DNA of 64,000 bases. Origin: Conexivisphaera sp049976725 (GTDB lineage Archaea; Thermoproteota; Nitrososphaeria; Conexivisphaerales; Conexivisphaeraceae). Every line of letters begins with the position of its first letter. Position 1 is the stretch's first letter. Both the position numbers and the translations under genes were made by a program. The stretch is taken from assembly GCA_049976725.1 (NCBI GenBank), contig JBMFHR010000002.1:9567-73566 (forward strand), in the 5' to 3' direction. This document shows positions 23,729-30,831 of this stretch, one piece after another. The notes under the pieces were generated by a model that did not search any database, was not told the DNA's origin, and saw only the letters and a program-made list of their open reading frames with translations.

Positions 23729-25648
23729 ATGAACCAGTCACTGGGAGGCAGCAGGGCACTAGTCGCCAAGATCCTGTCGGAGCTGAGGCCGGAGGCCAAG
23801 GTCTCCAGGATAGAGTACGAGGGTCCCAGGATCGCCATCTACACGGACAATCCCAGGTACTTCGTGGACAACGGCAACGTGATAGGGCAGCTCGTGGTCG
23901 AGCTGCGCAAGCGGATAATCGTGAAGGCATCCGAGTCCGTCAGGAAGCCGCCCGAGGAGGTCAGGGACTACATAATATCCGTCGCACCCAGGGACGCCGG
24001 CGTCAACAGGGTTTTCTTCGACAGCGTGATGGGCGAGGTACTCGTCGAGGCCTCCAACGCCAGGCTGCTGCAGATTCCTGAGCTGTCGGAGCAGGAGTTC
24101 TTCGCGAGGACCGGCTGGAAGATCAGGATCAGGCAGTCGTCGCCCATATCCTCCCCGGCGGTCGAGCAGGTGTACTACGCGTTGACCGACAGCGACGAGC
24201 GCATGACTTTCCTCCGCAGGACGGGCGAGCGCATATTCCGCGATCGCGTGTACCCTCGCTCCGAGGTCGTCCTCACGGTGCTGGGCGGCGCGCGCGAGGT
24301 GGGCAGGTCGTGCCTCCTGGTCTCCACCCCGGAGAGCAGGATCCTGATGGACTGCGGGGTGCATCCCGGCGCCAGGGGCCCGCTGAACTCCTACCCGAGG
24401 TTGGACTGGCTCGACCTGTCGGTCGACGACATAGACGCAGTGGTCATATCCCACGCCCACCTGGATCACGTCGGGTTCCTGCCGGTCCTCTTCAAGCACG
24501 GTTACAGGGGTCCCGTCTACATGACGGAGCCGACCCTCGCCCTCTCCACGCTCCTGCTCATGGACGCCCTCAAGGTCGCCCAGTCGGAGGGCAAGTCCGC
24601 GCCTTACAGCGGCGACGACCTGAGGACGATGATAGCTCACACGATAACCCTGCCCTACAACCTGGTGACCGACATAACGCCCGACGTGAAGCTGACGCTC
24701 TACAACGCCGGCCACATACTGGGATCCGCGATAGTGCACCTGCACGTCGGCGATGGCGCGCACAACGTGGTCTACACCGGCGACTTCAAGTTCGATAACA
24801 CACGCCTCTTCCAGGCCGCGTTCTTCAACTTCGTGCGCGCTGAGACGCTCGTCATGGAGAGCACGTACGGCTCGAGATCGGACGTGATGCCGCCCCGCGC
24901 GGAGACAGAGCAGGCCTTCGCCTCGTCGCTCAGGCAGACCCTCGAGGGCGGCGGCAAGGTCCTGATTCCCGTGCCCGCGGTCGGAAGGGCCCAGGAGATA
25001 ATGCTGGTGATAAACGACTTGGTGAGGAGCGGCGCCGTGCCGGAGGTCCCGGTCTACCTCGAGGGCATGCTGAAGGAGGCGACCGGGATACACCTCCTGT
25101 ACCCGGACTACATGTCGCCCTCGCTCAGGTCGGAGATCAAGGAGAACGGCGCCAATCCGTTCCTCGAGGAGTGGTACACGATAGTCGACAGCCCCAAGAG
25201 AAGGTCCGAGATCGTTCAGGAGCGCTCGCCCTCGATAATACTGGCAACATCCGGAATGCTGGAGGGTGGGCCCTCGGTCTACTACTTCTCCGAGCTGGCC
25301 GAGAACCCCGCCAACAAGATCCTGTTCGTCTCCTACCAGGTGTCGGGCACCACGGGGCGCCGCGTGCTGGATAGCCCCTCCAGGGAGGTCAGCCTGTTCG
25401 ATCCATCGAGCGGCAGGATGCGCATAATCCACGTGAATGCCGCCGTGGACCGCATAGAGGGCTTCAGCGGGCACAGCGACTTTAACCAGCTGACTAGGTA
25501 CGTGTCGAGGCTCCAGAGGAAGGTCAGGAGGATCGTCGTGGTCCACGGCGAGCACAGGAAGTCGGAGGAGCTCGCGCATTATCTGCAGCAGCAGATGAAG
25601 GTCAACGCATACGCGCCTCAGCTGCTGGACTCGCTGAGGCTCTACTGA
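23729..25648 (+). CDS. Beta-CASP ribonuclease aCPSF1 (FttA)
   Basis: A 639-residue archaeal cleavage/polyadenylation factor homolog, responsible for 3' end formation and transcription termination. Residues about 1-150 hold two KH-type domains. The metallo-beta-lactamase domain follows with TVLGGAREVGRS, the HxHxDH metal site SHAHLDHVG (H242, H244, D246, H247), GHILGSAIVH and YTGDFKFD. The beta-CASP insert contains VMESTYGSRSD and IPVPAVGRAQEI; FSGHSDFNQL and VVHGEHRKSE complete the site. All catalytic ligands appear intact. Confidence 0.95.
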   Translation: MNQSLGGSRALVAKILSELRPEAKVSRIEYEGPRIAIYTDNPRYFVDNGNVIGQLVVELRKRIIVKASESVRKPPEEVRDYIISVAPRDAGVNRVFFDSVMGEVLVEASNARLLQIPELSEQEFFARTGWKIRIRQSSPISSPAVEQVYYALTDSDERMTFLRRTGERIFRDRVYPRSEVVLTVLGGAREVGRSCLLVSTPESRILMDCGVHPGARGPLNSYPRLDWLDLSVDDIDAVVISHAHLDHVGFLPVLFKHGYRGPVYMTEPTLALSTLLLMDALKVAQSEGKSAPYSGDDLRTMIAHTITLPYNLVTDITPDVKLTLYNAGHILGSAIVHLHVGDGAHNVVYTGDFKFDNTRLFQAAFFNFVRAETLVMESTYGSRSDVMPPRAETEQAFASSLRQTLEGGGKVLIPVPAVGRAQEIMLVINDLVRSGAVPEVPVYLEGMLKEATGIHLLYPDYMSPSLRSEIKENGANPFLEEWYTIVDSPKRRSEIVQERSPSIILATSGMLEGGPSVYYFSELAENPANKILFVSYQVSGTTGRRVLDSPSREVSLFDPSSGRMRIIHVNAAVDRIEGFSGHSDFNQLTRYVSRLQRKVRRIVVVHGEHRKSEELAHYLQQQMKVNAYAPQLLDSLRLY

Positions 25649-25663
25649 ATCACGCGGGACCGC

Positions 25664-25960
25664 TCAGGGGCCCATCTCGCGCCATATCCTGACGCCGGGC
25701 GGCGTGAGGACTATCCTGTCCTCCCCGAGCCTCGCCATGTCACCGCCCATTGATATAACATACTCATATATCTGATTTATAACTTTAATAGTTATTTCGC
25801 GTCCCTTCTCCAGGAGGGGCGTTATCCTGAGTATCACTATGAAGTTATTCCTCACGTCCTCCTTGACCTTCCTCACGTCCTCCTCGCTCCTGATCGAGTA
25901 GCTGGTGACGTAGTACAGTACCCTCTGTTCCTCCGCGTGCTTCCCCTCCGTCCCGCTCAT
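25664..25960 (-). CDS. sepF: SepF-like cell division protein (DUF552)
   Basis: A 98-residue protein whose core (SIRSEEDVRKVKEDVRNNF, IVILRITPLLEKG, GGDMARLGEDRIVLTPPGVR) matches archaeal SepF, which anchors FtsZ to the membrane. The N-terminal tail is short and polar and lacks a clear amphipathic helix. The central codons (for VIKVINQIYEYVIS) are unusually AT-rich for this genome. Transcription seems to start from a TATA-like box just upstream, and the gene ends 16 bases from the convergent aCPSF1 gene. No ftsZ is in the window. The match is by eye on a small protein. Confidence 0.75.
   Translation of the reverse strand: MSGTEGKHAEEQRVLYYVTSYSIRSEEDVRKVKEDVRNNFIVILRITPLLEKGREITIKVINQIYEYVISMGGDMARLGEDRIVLTPPGVRIWREMGP
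25779..25795. repeat. Perfect 6-bp inverted repeat inside sepF
   Basis: ATAACT, a 5-base spacer and AGTTAT form a perfect inverted repeat in the AT-rich centre of sepF. It may be a protein-binding site or chance in AT-rich sequence. Confidence 0.4.
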
Positions 25961-25987
25961 CTTATGGGCCTGATCGGCGCCGGGTTG

Positions 25988-25996
25988 TTATATTAG
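25988..25996 (-). promoter_or_regulatory. TATA-like box, sepF
   Basis: On the minus strand CTAATATAAC-like sequence lies about 30 bases before ATG 25960. The surrounding 26-base stretches are the most AT-rich intergenic DNA in the window. Confidence 0.55.
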
Positions 25997-26023
25997 TTTT
26001 GTCATTTATAATATTATATTCAA

Positions 26024-26536
26024 CTATTTGATTAATTTGTTTATGAACCTCTGGGTCTCCTCGTCGCGCAGCAGCTCCCACGCCTCGTCCCTCAGGTGGT
26101 GCACGTTCCTCACAACCTGCCCCCTGGACATCCCCCGGAGCTCCTCGGAGGCCACCAACGCTATCCCGACGGCTATCGGCTTCCTGTAGGTTCCCTCCCT
26201 CACCACCACGACCTCGTCGCGCCCGAACTCTGAGTACTCCACGATCCCGGGCCTCATGATGTTGGCGCCGTTCACCACGTGCCTGATGGCGCCCTCGTCG
26301 ACCACCACGTATCCCCTCACGCGGGACACGGAGTCGGCGTCCACCAGCGCCGGCACGTACGCGTTGCTACCCGGCACCCTGAGCAGCAGCGCACCCTCCC
26401 TCGTCACGACGACCGCGACCTTCCCCGAGCTCAGTTCGGCTAGCGGCGTCAGCTCGCGCCCCAGCGCGCGGGAGATGGCCTCGGAGACCTCGCGCGCCTC
26501 CCGCTTCGAGAAGTACCTGAGCTTGAGTTCCGGCAC
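26024..26536 (-). CDS. PUA-domain RNA-binding protein (MCT-1-like)
   Basis: A 170-residue protein with an N-terminal pre-PUA domain (KLRYFSKREAREVSEAISRA) and a C-terminal PUA domain (VPALVDADSVSRVRGYVVVD, ANIMRPGIVEY, GRDEVVVVREGTYRKPIAVG). This architecture matches archaeal homologs of MCT-1/Tma20, which act in ribosome recycling or initiation with SUI1/DENR partners. No partner gene is adjacent. The GTG start at 26536 lies about 28 bases from a TATA-like box; the 3' side faces AT-rich intergenic DNA before sepF on the same strand. Confidence 0.82.
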   Translation of the reverse strand: MPELKLRYFSKREAREVSEAISRALGRELTPLAELSSGKVAVVVTREGALLLRVPGSNAYVPALVDADSVSRVRGYVVVDEGAIRHVVNGANIMRPGIVEYSEFGRDEVVVVREGTYRKPIAVGIALVASEELRGMSRGQVVRNVHHLRDEAWELLRDEETQRFINKLIK

Positions 26537-26560
26537 GTGCTCACGCGGGGTCCCTCGGTT

Positions 26561-26568
26561 TATAAATT
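26561..26568 (-). promoter_or_regulatory. TATA-like box, PUA-protein gene
   Basis: On the minus strand AATTTATA sits about 28 bases before GTG 26536; the divergent Lsm promoter lies 36 bases away. Confidence 0.55.
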
Positions 26569-26603
26569 AGAGGCCGCCTGTGCGGCGGCTGCCCGCGGCG
26601 AAA

Positions 26604-26612
26604 CCTAAATAT
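26604..26612 (+). promoter_or_regulatory. TATA-like box, Lsm gene
   Basis: CCTAAATAT lies about 30 bases before ATG 26638. It overlaps ATG 26611, which makes that upstream ATG an unlikely start. Confidence 0.55.
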
Positions 26613-26637
26613 GGGGCTGAGCTTCCCGTCCGTCGAT

Positions 26638-26871
26638 ATGTCGGATGCCGACGTCACCCTCAACGTCCTGCAGGGCAGCATCGGGAGGACTGTCCTCATA
26701 AAGCTGAAGGGCGGGCGCACGATACGCGGGACCCTGCGGGGGTACGATCACCACATGAACCTGCTGCTCGAGGGATCCGAGGAGCTCAGGGACGACGGCA
26801 CGTCCAGCAAGCTGGGCATCATAGTCATACGCGGCGATAACGTGGTCCTGATATCGCCGCCGGCCGATTGA
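26638..26871 (+). CDS. Sm-like RNA-binding protein (Lsm/SmAP)
   Basis: From ATG 26638 the protein has 77 residues. Sm1 is visible in TVLIKLKGGRTIRGTLRGYD with HHMNLLLEGSEE, and Sm2 in LGIIVIRGDNVVLISPP. Archaeal SmAPs form heptameric rings that bind U-rich RNA. An in-frame ATG at 26611 would add nine residues but overlaps the TATA-like box. The next gene encodes L37e, a pairing widely conserved in archaea. Confidence 0.93.
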   Translation: MSDADVTLNVLQGSIGRTVLIKLKGGRTIRGTLRGYDHHMNLLLEGSEELRDDGTSSKLGIIVIRGDNVVLISPPAD

Positions 26872-26890
26872 TGCCGGGCGCCGTCCTCAC

Positions 26891-26898
26891 GTTTAAAT
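26891..26898 (+). promoter_or_regulatory. TATA-like box, L37e
   Basis: GTTTAAAT lies about 41 bases before the TTG start of L37e; read-through from the Lsm gene is also possible. Confidence 0.45.
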
Positions 26899-26935
26899 TC
26901 ACCCCGGTTCCCGGGGGCAAGGTTGGTGGTGCGGC

Positions 26936-27094
26936 TTGAAGGGCACGCCCTCGCGCGGCAGGCACAGCAGGCACGTGGTCCACATAGTGTGCAGGAGGTG
27001 CGGCCACAAGTCCTACAACGTGAAGAAGAAGCGCTGCGCTTACTGCGGGTATCCCGATCCCAAGTGGCGGCGCTACGCCTGGGCCGCGCGCTGA
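26936..27094 (+). CDS. rpl37e: Large-subunit ribosomal protein eL37
   Basis: A 52-residue zinc-ribbon protein beginning MKGTPSRGRHSRHVVHIVCR. The four zinc cysteines are in CRRCG and CAYCGYP, and the basic KSYNVKKKRC linker contacts 23S rRNA. TTG 26936 is the start: it puts the family's invariant KGTPS at residues 2-6. The last 22 bases overlap the convergent apt gene. It is too short to be picked up by length-filtered gene finding. Confidence 0.93.
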   Translation: MKGTPSRGRHSRHVVHIVCRRCGHKSYNVKKKRCAYCGYPDPKWRRYAWAAR

Positions 27095-27636
27095 GCCCAT
27101 CGTTCTCGGTCTATGGCAACCAGCGACTCGACGCGGTAGCCCCGCAGCTTCTCCCTGCCGTTAAGGTACCTCAGCTCGACCAGGAAGCCGATCCCGGCGA
27201 CGACTCCGCCCACCTCCTCCACGAGCTTGGCCGCGGCGCTCGCGGTGCCCCCCGTGGCCAGGAGGTCGTCTACCACGATCACCCTCTGGCCCCTCGATAT
27301 CGCATCCTCGTGGATCTCTATTGACTCGGAGCCGTACTCGAGCTGGTACGACTTGGACCTCTTCCTCCAGGGGAGCTTGCCGGGCTTCCTCAGGGGCACG
27401 AAGCCCGTGCCCAGGGCCAGGGCGATGGGCGCCCCCACTATGAATCCCCTGGCCTCTATGCCCGCGACCACGTCAGCCCCCAGGTCGCGCAGGCGATCTG
27501 CCAGCCCGTTGACGGCGGTCCTGAAGGCCACCGCGTCCCTGAAGAGCGGCGTCAGATCCCTGAAGATGACGCCCTTGACGGGATAGTCCGGGATATCCCT
27601 TATGTAATTCCTGAGGAAGGTCGACGGATCGCTCAA
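27073..27636 (-). CDS. apt: Adenine phosphoribosyltransferase
   Basis: Type I phosphoribosyltransferase that salvages adenine with PRPP. YIRDIPDYPVKGVIFRDLTP near the N-terminus, GIEARGFIVGAPIALALG, and the PRPP loop VIVVDDLLATGGT identify the subfamily. TTG 27636 is preferred because a TATA-like box at 27661-27668 lies about 28 bases upstream and the protein then starts eight residues before IRDIPD, as is usual; it has 187 residues. ATG 27660 directly abuts that TATA-like sequence. It converges with L37e with a 22-base overlap. Confidence 0.88.
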   Translation of the reverse strand: MSDPSTFLRNYIRDIPDYPVKGVIFRDLTPLFRDAVAFRTAVNGLADRLRDLGADVVAGIEARGFIVGAPIALALGTGFVPLRKPGKLPWRKRSKSYQLEYGSESIEIHEDAISRGQRVIVVDDLLATGGTASAAAKLVEEVGGVVAGIGFLVELRYLNGREKLRGYRVESLVAIDRERWAQRAAQA

Positions 27637-27660
27637 CCCCTCCCCGACGCGCCGATTCAT

Positions 27661-27668
27661 TATAAAAG
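27661..27668 (-). promoter_or_regulatory. TATA-like box, apt
   Basis: On the minus strand CTTTTATA immediately precedes ATG 27660 and lies about 28 bases before TTG 27636. Confidence 0.5.
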
Positions 27669-27789
27669 CTATTTGCCCGCGGAGCCCGGTCCGGGCGCCC
27701 CGGGATCCGGGCCAATTCCCGGAGGCGCCGCGTGACCCGAGGAGACGGAGCTTGGCGCGCGGATCCACAGGCTCGCGGGCCGGGTAAGG

Positions 27790-27798
27790 ATAAAATAT
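27790..27798 (+). promoter_or_regulatory. TATA-like box, tRNA-Ile
   Basis: ATAAAATAT is centred about 26 bases before the first base of the tRNA. Confidence 0.5.
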
Positions 27799-27819
27799 CC
27801 CACGCGAGACCTCCGGAGC

Positions 27820-27923
27820 GGGCCCGTAGCTCAGCTTGGCAGAGCGTTCGAGCCGGCGCCCGGCCGACGCCGGCGGCGAGGCTGATAACCGAAAGGCCGT
27901 GGGTTCGAATCCCACCGGGCCCA
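27820..27923 (+). tRNA. tRNA-Ile(GAU) with a 30-nt intron at a non-canonical position
   Basis: Acceptor GGGCCCG (27820-27826) pairs fully with CGGGCCC (27916-27922); A27923 is the discriminator. The D arm is GCTC/GAGC, and the T arm GTGGG-TTCGAAT-CCCAC. The anticodon stem closes only if 27851-27880 is removed, joining TTCG to G before the loop CTGATAA and giving TTCGG/CCGAA. GAT (27884-27886) is then the anticodon. The intron thus falls between positions 30 and 31, before the anticodon, rather than at 37/38. CCA is not encoded. Confidence 0.9.
27851..27880 (+). other. Intron of tRNA-Ile(GAU)
   Basis: The 30 bases are very GC-rich and start and end with AG-containing repeats, so the exact junction is inferred from anticodon-stem pairing. 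It should be cut by the splicing endonuclease through a bulge-helix-bulge fold. Confidence 0.75.
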
Positions 27924-27930
27924 CGCAAAT

Positions 27931-27938
27931 CTTATAAC
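27931..27938 (+). promoter_or_regulatory. TATA-like box, L3 ribosomal protein operon
   Basis: CTTATAAC directly follows the tRNA. The expected transcription start near 27958 leaves a 24-base leader with a purine-rich ribosome site before the proposed ATC start. Confidence 0.55.
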
Positions 27939-27965
27939 CATAGGACCTCAGGGAGGCACCCCGTC

Positions 27966-27978
27966 AGAGGGGGGAGGG
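27966..27978 (+). promoter_or_regulatory. Purine-rich Shine-Dalgarno of L3, before an ATC start
   Basis: AGAGGGGGGAGGG ends three bases before ATC 27982, with core GGAGG four bases away. It is 51 bases from the first in-frame ATG, too far to serve that codon. Confidence 0.5.
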
Positions 27979-27981
27979 CCT

Positions 27982-28992
27982 ATCGGGCACAGAAAGCAAC
28001 ACGCACCCAGGAGAGGCTCGCTGGCGTTCATGCCGAGGTCCAGGGCGGCGGGTCTGCTGCCCAGGATCCGCACGTGGCCCCAGCTGCCCGCCAGCGATAA
28101 GCCACGGCTACTCGGCACCGTGGCTTACAAGGCTGGGATGACGCACGTGATCATGCTGGACGATCGGCAGACCGTGCCGAACGCTGGCAAGCCGCTGTTC
28201 TCCGCCGTCACGGCCCTGGCGGCTCCCCCCCTGTACGTGGTGGGACTCAGGCTCTACGGCTACAGGGACGGCTACCGCTACGTTCTGGGCGACGCGCTCA
28301 ACTACGCCGACGGCCGCGTCTTCGGGGGCAGGCCCAAGAATTACAGGCCGCTCGAGTCCGCCCTCAAGGACCTGGGATCGGTCCTGGACTCGGCCGTGGA
28401 GGTCAGGGCGATAGCCTACAGCATACCCAGGGACGTCGGCCTCCCCCAGAGGAGGCCCTTCGTGATGGAGGTCGCGGTCGGGGGAGGCGACCTGAAGCAG
28501 CGCTTCGAGTACGTCTCGGGCCTCATAGGGGGCAGCGTCCAAGTGGACGATCTGGTGAAGCCCGGCGCCTTCGTGGACGTCATATCGGTCAGCAAGGGGA
28601 AGGGGTTCCAGGGGCCCGTCAAGAGGTTCGGCATAAAGCGCAAGCAGCACAAGTCCAGGAAGAGCGTGAGGGAGCCTGGGACCCTTGGCCCGTGGCATCC
28701 GGCGGCCGTCATGCGCAGCGTGCCCATGGCCGGCCAGACGGGATTCCACCAGAGGGTCGAGTACAACAAGAGGATCATCGCGATCGGCGACGAGTCCGAG
28801 GTCCCGGTGACGCCGCCCGGCGGGTTCCCGCACTTCGGCGTCATCCGCGGCAAGTACGTCCTGCTCAGCGGGTCGGTGCCGGGCCCCGCCAAGAGGCCCG
28901 TGATCCTGAGGTATCCGCTCAGGCCGCCGGCCGCGCGGCTGGGGGCCCCCACCGTGGTCTACGTGGACAGCACTGGAGGCGCCAGGCCTTGA
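27982..28992 (+). CDS. rpl3: Large-subunit ribosomal protein uL3
   Basis: uL3 nucleates 50S assembly near the peptidyl transferase centre. The conserved archaeal N-terminus GHRKQHAPRRGSLAF is encoded from 27985, preceded by ATC at 27982; no ATG, GTG or TTG lies upstream near the ribosome site. The first ATG (28030) would delete this N-terminal arm. Counting from ATC the protein has 336 residues. GTVAYKAGMTHVIM, VDVISVSKGKGFQG, RKSVREPGTLGPWHP and VPMAGQTGFHQRVEYNKRI are diagnostic. It is the first gene of the main ribosomal cluster, with TTGA overlap to L4. Confidence 0.92.
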   Translation: MGHRKQHAPRRGSLAFMPRSRAAGLLPRIRTWPQLPASDKPRLLGTVAYKAGMTHVIMLDDRQTVPNAGKPLFSAVTALAAPPLYVVGLRLYGYRDGYRYVLGDALNYADGRVFGGRPKNYRPLESALKDLGSVLDSAVEVRAIAYSIPRDVGLPQRRPFVMEVAVGGGDLKQRFEYVSGLIGGSVQVDDLVKPGAFVDVISVSKGKGFQGPVKRFGIKRKQHKSRKSVREPGTLGPWHPAAVMRSVPMAGQTGFHQRVEYNKRIIAIGDESEVPVTPPGGFPHFGVIRGKYVLLSGSVPGPAKRPVILRYPLRPPAARLGAPTVVYVDSTGGARP

Positions 28993-29792
28993 GCCGCAGC
29001 GTGCCCCTCTACTCGGTGAACGGCGAGATTGTCGGCAAGGTGGAGCTGCCGCGCATCTTCGACGTGCCCGTGAGGCGCGACCTGATAAGCAGGGCTTTCT
29101 GGGCGGAGTTCACGCACGGCCTTCAGCCCCAGGGCAGGGACCCCATGGCCGGCAAGCGCACTTCAGCCGAGTCGTTCGGCGTGGGGCTGGGAATAGCCAG
29201 GCTCGCCAGGGTGAAGGGCAGGGGGTACCCGAGGGCGGGCCAGGCAGCCGGCGTCGCGGGTGTCGTCAAGGGCAGGGCCGCGCACCCCCCCAGGGTCGAC
29301 AAGGTGGTCTACAAGCGCATTAACGTCAAGGAGCGCAGGCTGGCCACCGCCTCGGCGATAGCGGCGTCCTCGCGCGTGGAGCTCGTCAGGGCGAGGGGCC
29401 ACGTGGTGCCGGAGTCGCTGGAGCTGCCGGTGGTCGTCTCGAACGACATAGAGTCCCTGTCGAGGGCGAGGGACCTCAGGGCGCTGCTAGACCGGCTGGG
29501 GATCTGGCCCGACGTGGAGAGGGCCGCGAGCCGCAGCCTGAGGGCCGGCAAGGCGAGGTGGAGGGGGAGGCCGCGCAGCGTGGGGAAGGGGCCGCTCATC
29601 GTGGTCTCTGAGGACAGGGGAATATCGAGGGCGGCCGGCAACATACCCGGGATCGATGTCGTGCTGGCGAAGGACGTCTCCGTGCTCGACCTGGCGCCCG
29701 GGGGGCACCCGGGCAGGCTGACCATCTGGAGCGAGGGGGCGCTCAGGTCGCTGCCCAGAGCGTTGGAGGAGGTGGCGGGTAGTGGATCGTGA
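28989..29792 (+). CDS. rpl4: Large-subunit ribosomal protein uL4
   Basis: Of 267 residues, the stretch after SVPLYSVNGEIVGKVELP forms the globular start; a long basic extension (GKRTSAESFGVGLGIARLAR, GRAAHPPRVDKVVYKRIN) reaches into the exit tunnel, where it forms the constriction with uL22. The C-terminal domain contains PLIVVSEDRGISRAAGNIPG. TTG 28989 overlaps the L3 stop codon in a TTGA arrangement, so translation of the two is coupled. It overlaps L23 by 11 bases. Confidence 0.95.
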   Translation: MSRSVPLYSVNGEIVGKVELPRIFDVPVRRDLISRAFWAEFTHGLQPQGRDPMAGKRTSAESFGVGLGIARLARVKGRGYPRAGQAAGVAGVVKGRAAHPPRVDKVVYKRINVKERRLATASAIAASSRVELVRARGHVVPESLELPVVVSNDIESLSRARDLRALLDRLGIWPDVERAASRSLRAGKARWRGRPRSVGKGPLIVVSEDRGISRAAGNIPGIDVVLAKDVSVLDLAPGGHPGRLTIWSEGALRSLPRALEEVAGSGS

Positions 29793-30048
29793 GAGGGCCT
29801 TCAGGATCATCAGGACGCCGCTGGTGACCGAGAAGACTTACCTGCTGATGGAGAGGGAGAACAAGCTGACGTTCCTGGTGGACCGCCGCGCCACGAAGAG
29901 CGACGTGAAGGACGCCGTGGAGGTCCTCTTCGGCGTGAAGGTCGTCAAGGTGAACGTGCTGAACGCGCCGGAGGGCAAGAAGGCCTACGTGAAGCTGTCG
30001 CCCGAGTACAAGGCGCTGGACGTAGTGTCTAAATTGGGCCTCGTGTAG
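29782..30048 (+). CDS. rpl23: Large-subunit ribosomal protein uL23
   Basis: An 88-residue protein at the tunnel exit, docking site for the signal recognition particle and SecY. TPLVTEKTYLLMERENKLTF at the N-terminus and AVEVLFGVKVVKVNVLNAPE are family hallmarks. It uses GTG 29782, inside the end of L4, and is followed nine bases later by L2. The loop of bacterial L23 that enters the tunnel is absent, as in other archaea. Confidence 0.95.
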   Translation: MDRERAFRIIRTPLVTEKTYLLMERENKLTFLVDRRATKSDVKDAVEVLFGVKVVKVNVLNAPEGKKAYVKLSPEYKALDVVSKLGLV

Positions 30049-30057
30049 GTGGTCGGC

Positions 30058-30786
30058 ATGGGAAAGAGGATACTCGTGCAGCGCCGCGGTCGCGGGGGCT
30101 CCCAGTTCAGGGCCCGCAAGGTCGGGAAGATAGCGCCCGCGGCGTACCCCGCCCTCCCGCTGGACGAGACCCATCAGGGATTGGTGGAGGACCTGGTCCA
30201 CGAGCGCGGCCGCCAGGCCCCGCTGGCGCGCATAAGGTTCGACAACGGGACCGTCGCGTACCTGCCGGCCGTCGTGGGCCTCGAGAGGGGCGCAATCGTG
30301 CACATCGGACCCGACGCGCCCCTCGCCAACGGCAACGTGCTGCCGCTCTGGAGGATCCCCGAGGGAACGCTCGTGTCGAACCTGGAGATCGTTGCGGGCG
30401 ATGGCGGGAAGCTGGTCCGCGCTCCTGGCGCCTCCGCCGTCGTCCTGACGCAGGCGCAGGACTCAGTCCTGGTGAAGCTGCCCTCGGGTAGGACTGTGGA
30501 GCTCGATAGGCGCTCCCGCGCGACGCTCGGCGTGGTCGCCGGCGGCGGCAAGGGCGAGAAGCCGCTCCTGAAGGCCGGAAACAAGTGGTACCTGATGCGC
30601 GCCAGGGGCAGGAAATATCCGCTCGTGAGGGGAGTCGCCATGACCACCGTGTACCATCCATTCGGCGGCGGCAGGCACCAGCATCCGGGTCATCCGACGA
30701 CCGTGCCCAGGAACGCTCCGCCGGGCGCCAAGGTGGGCAACATAGCCGCCAGGAAGACCGGCAGGGGCGGCGTGCGCGGCAAGTGA
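30058..30786 (+). CDS. rpl2: Large-subunit ribosomal protein uL2
   Basis: uL2 contacts helix 66 and is needed for peptidyl transfer and subunit joining. The 242-residue protein begins MGKRILVQRRGRGG and shows ARIRFDNGTVAYLPA, VSNLEIVAGDGGKLVRAPG and the C-terminal VYHPFGGGRHQHPGHP with the conserved GGGxH histidine region (HPFGGG, H201-type position). ATG 30058 lies behind an AGGTGGTC ribosome site; three in-frame codons upstream (GTG 30049) are a less likely start. Confidence 0.95.
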   Translation: MGKRILVQRRGRGGSQFRARKVGKIAPAAYPALPLDETHQGLVEDLVHERGRQAPLARIRFDNGTVAYLPAVVGLERGAIVHIGPDAPLANGNVLPLWRIPEGTLVSNLEIVAGDGGKLVRAPGASAVVLTQAQDSVLVKLPSGRTVELDRRSRATLGVVAGGGKGEKPLLKAGNKWYLMRARGRKYPLVRGVAMTTVYHPFGGGRHQHPGHPTTVPRNAPPGAKVGNIAARKTGRGGVRGK

Positions 30787-30795
30787 TCGCCCGCT

Positions 30796-30807
30796 AAATT
30801 TTAATAC
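30796..30807 (+). promoter_or_regulatory. TATA-like box, S19
   Basis: AAATTTTAATAC lies about 30 bases before ATG 30832, so S19 seems able to be transcribed separately from the L3-L2 block. Confidence 0.5.
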
Positions 30808-30831
30808 CCTCATGCCGCCGATCGGGCCCGT

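Noticed and set aside
27669..27789. GC-rich, palindrome-containing spacer between apt and tRNA-Ile as a possible small RNA
   Set aside because: No C/D or H/ACA boxes, no SRP or RNase P RNA consensus, and no clear promoter or terminator of its own; palindromes are common by chance at this GC content.
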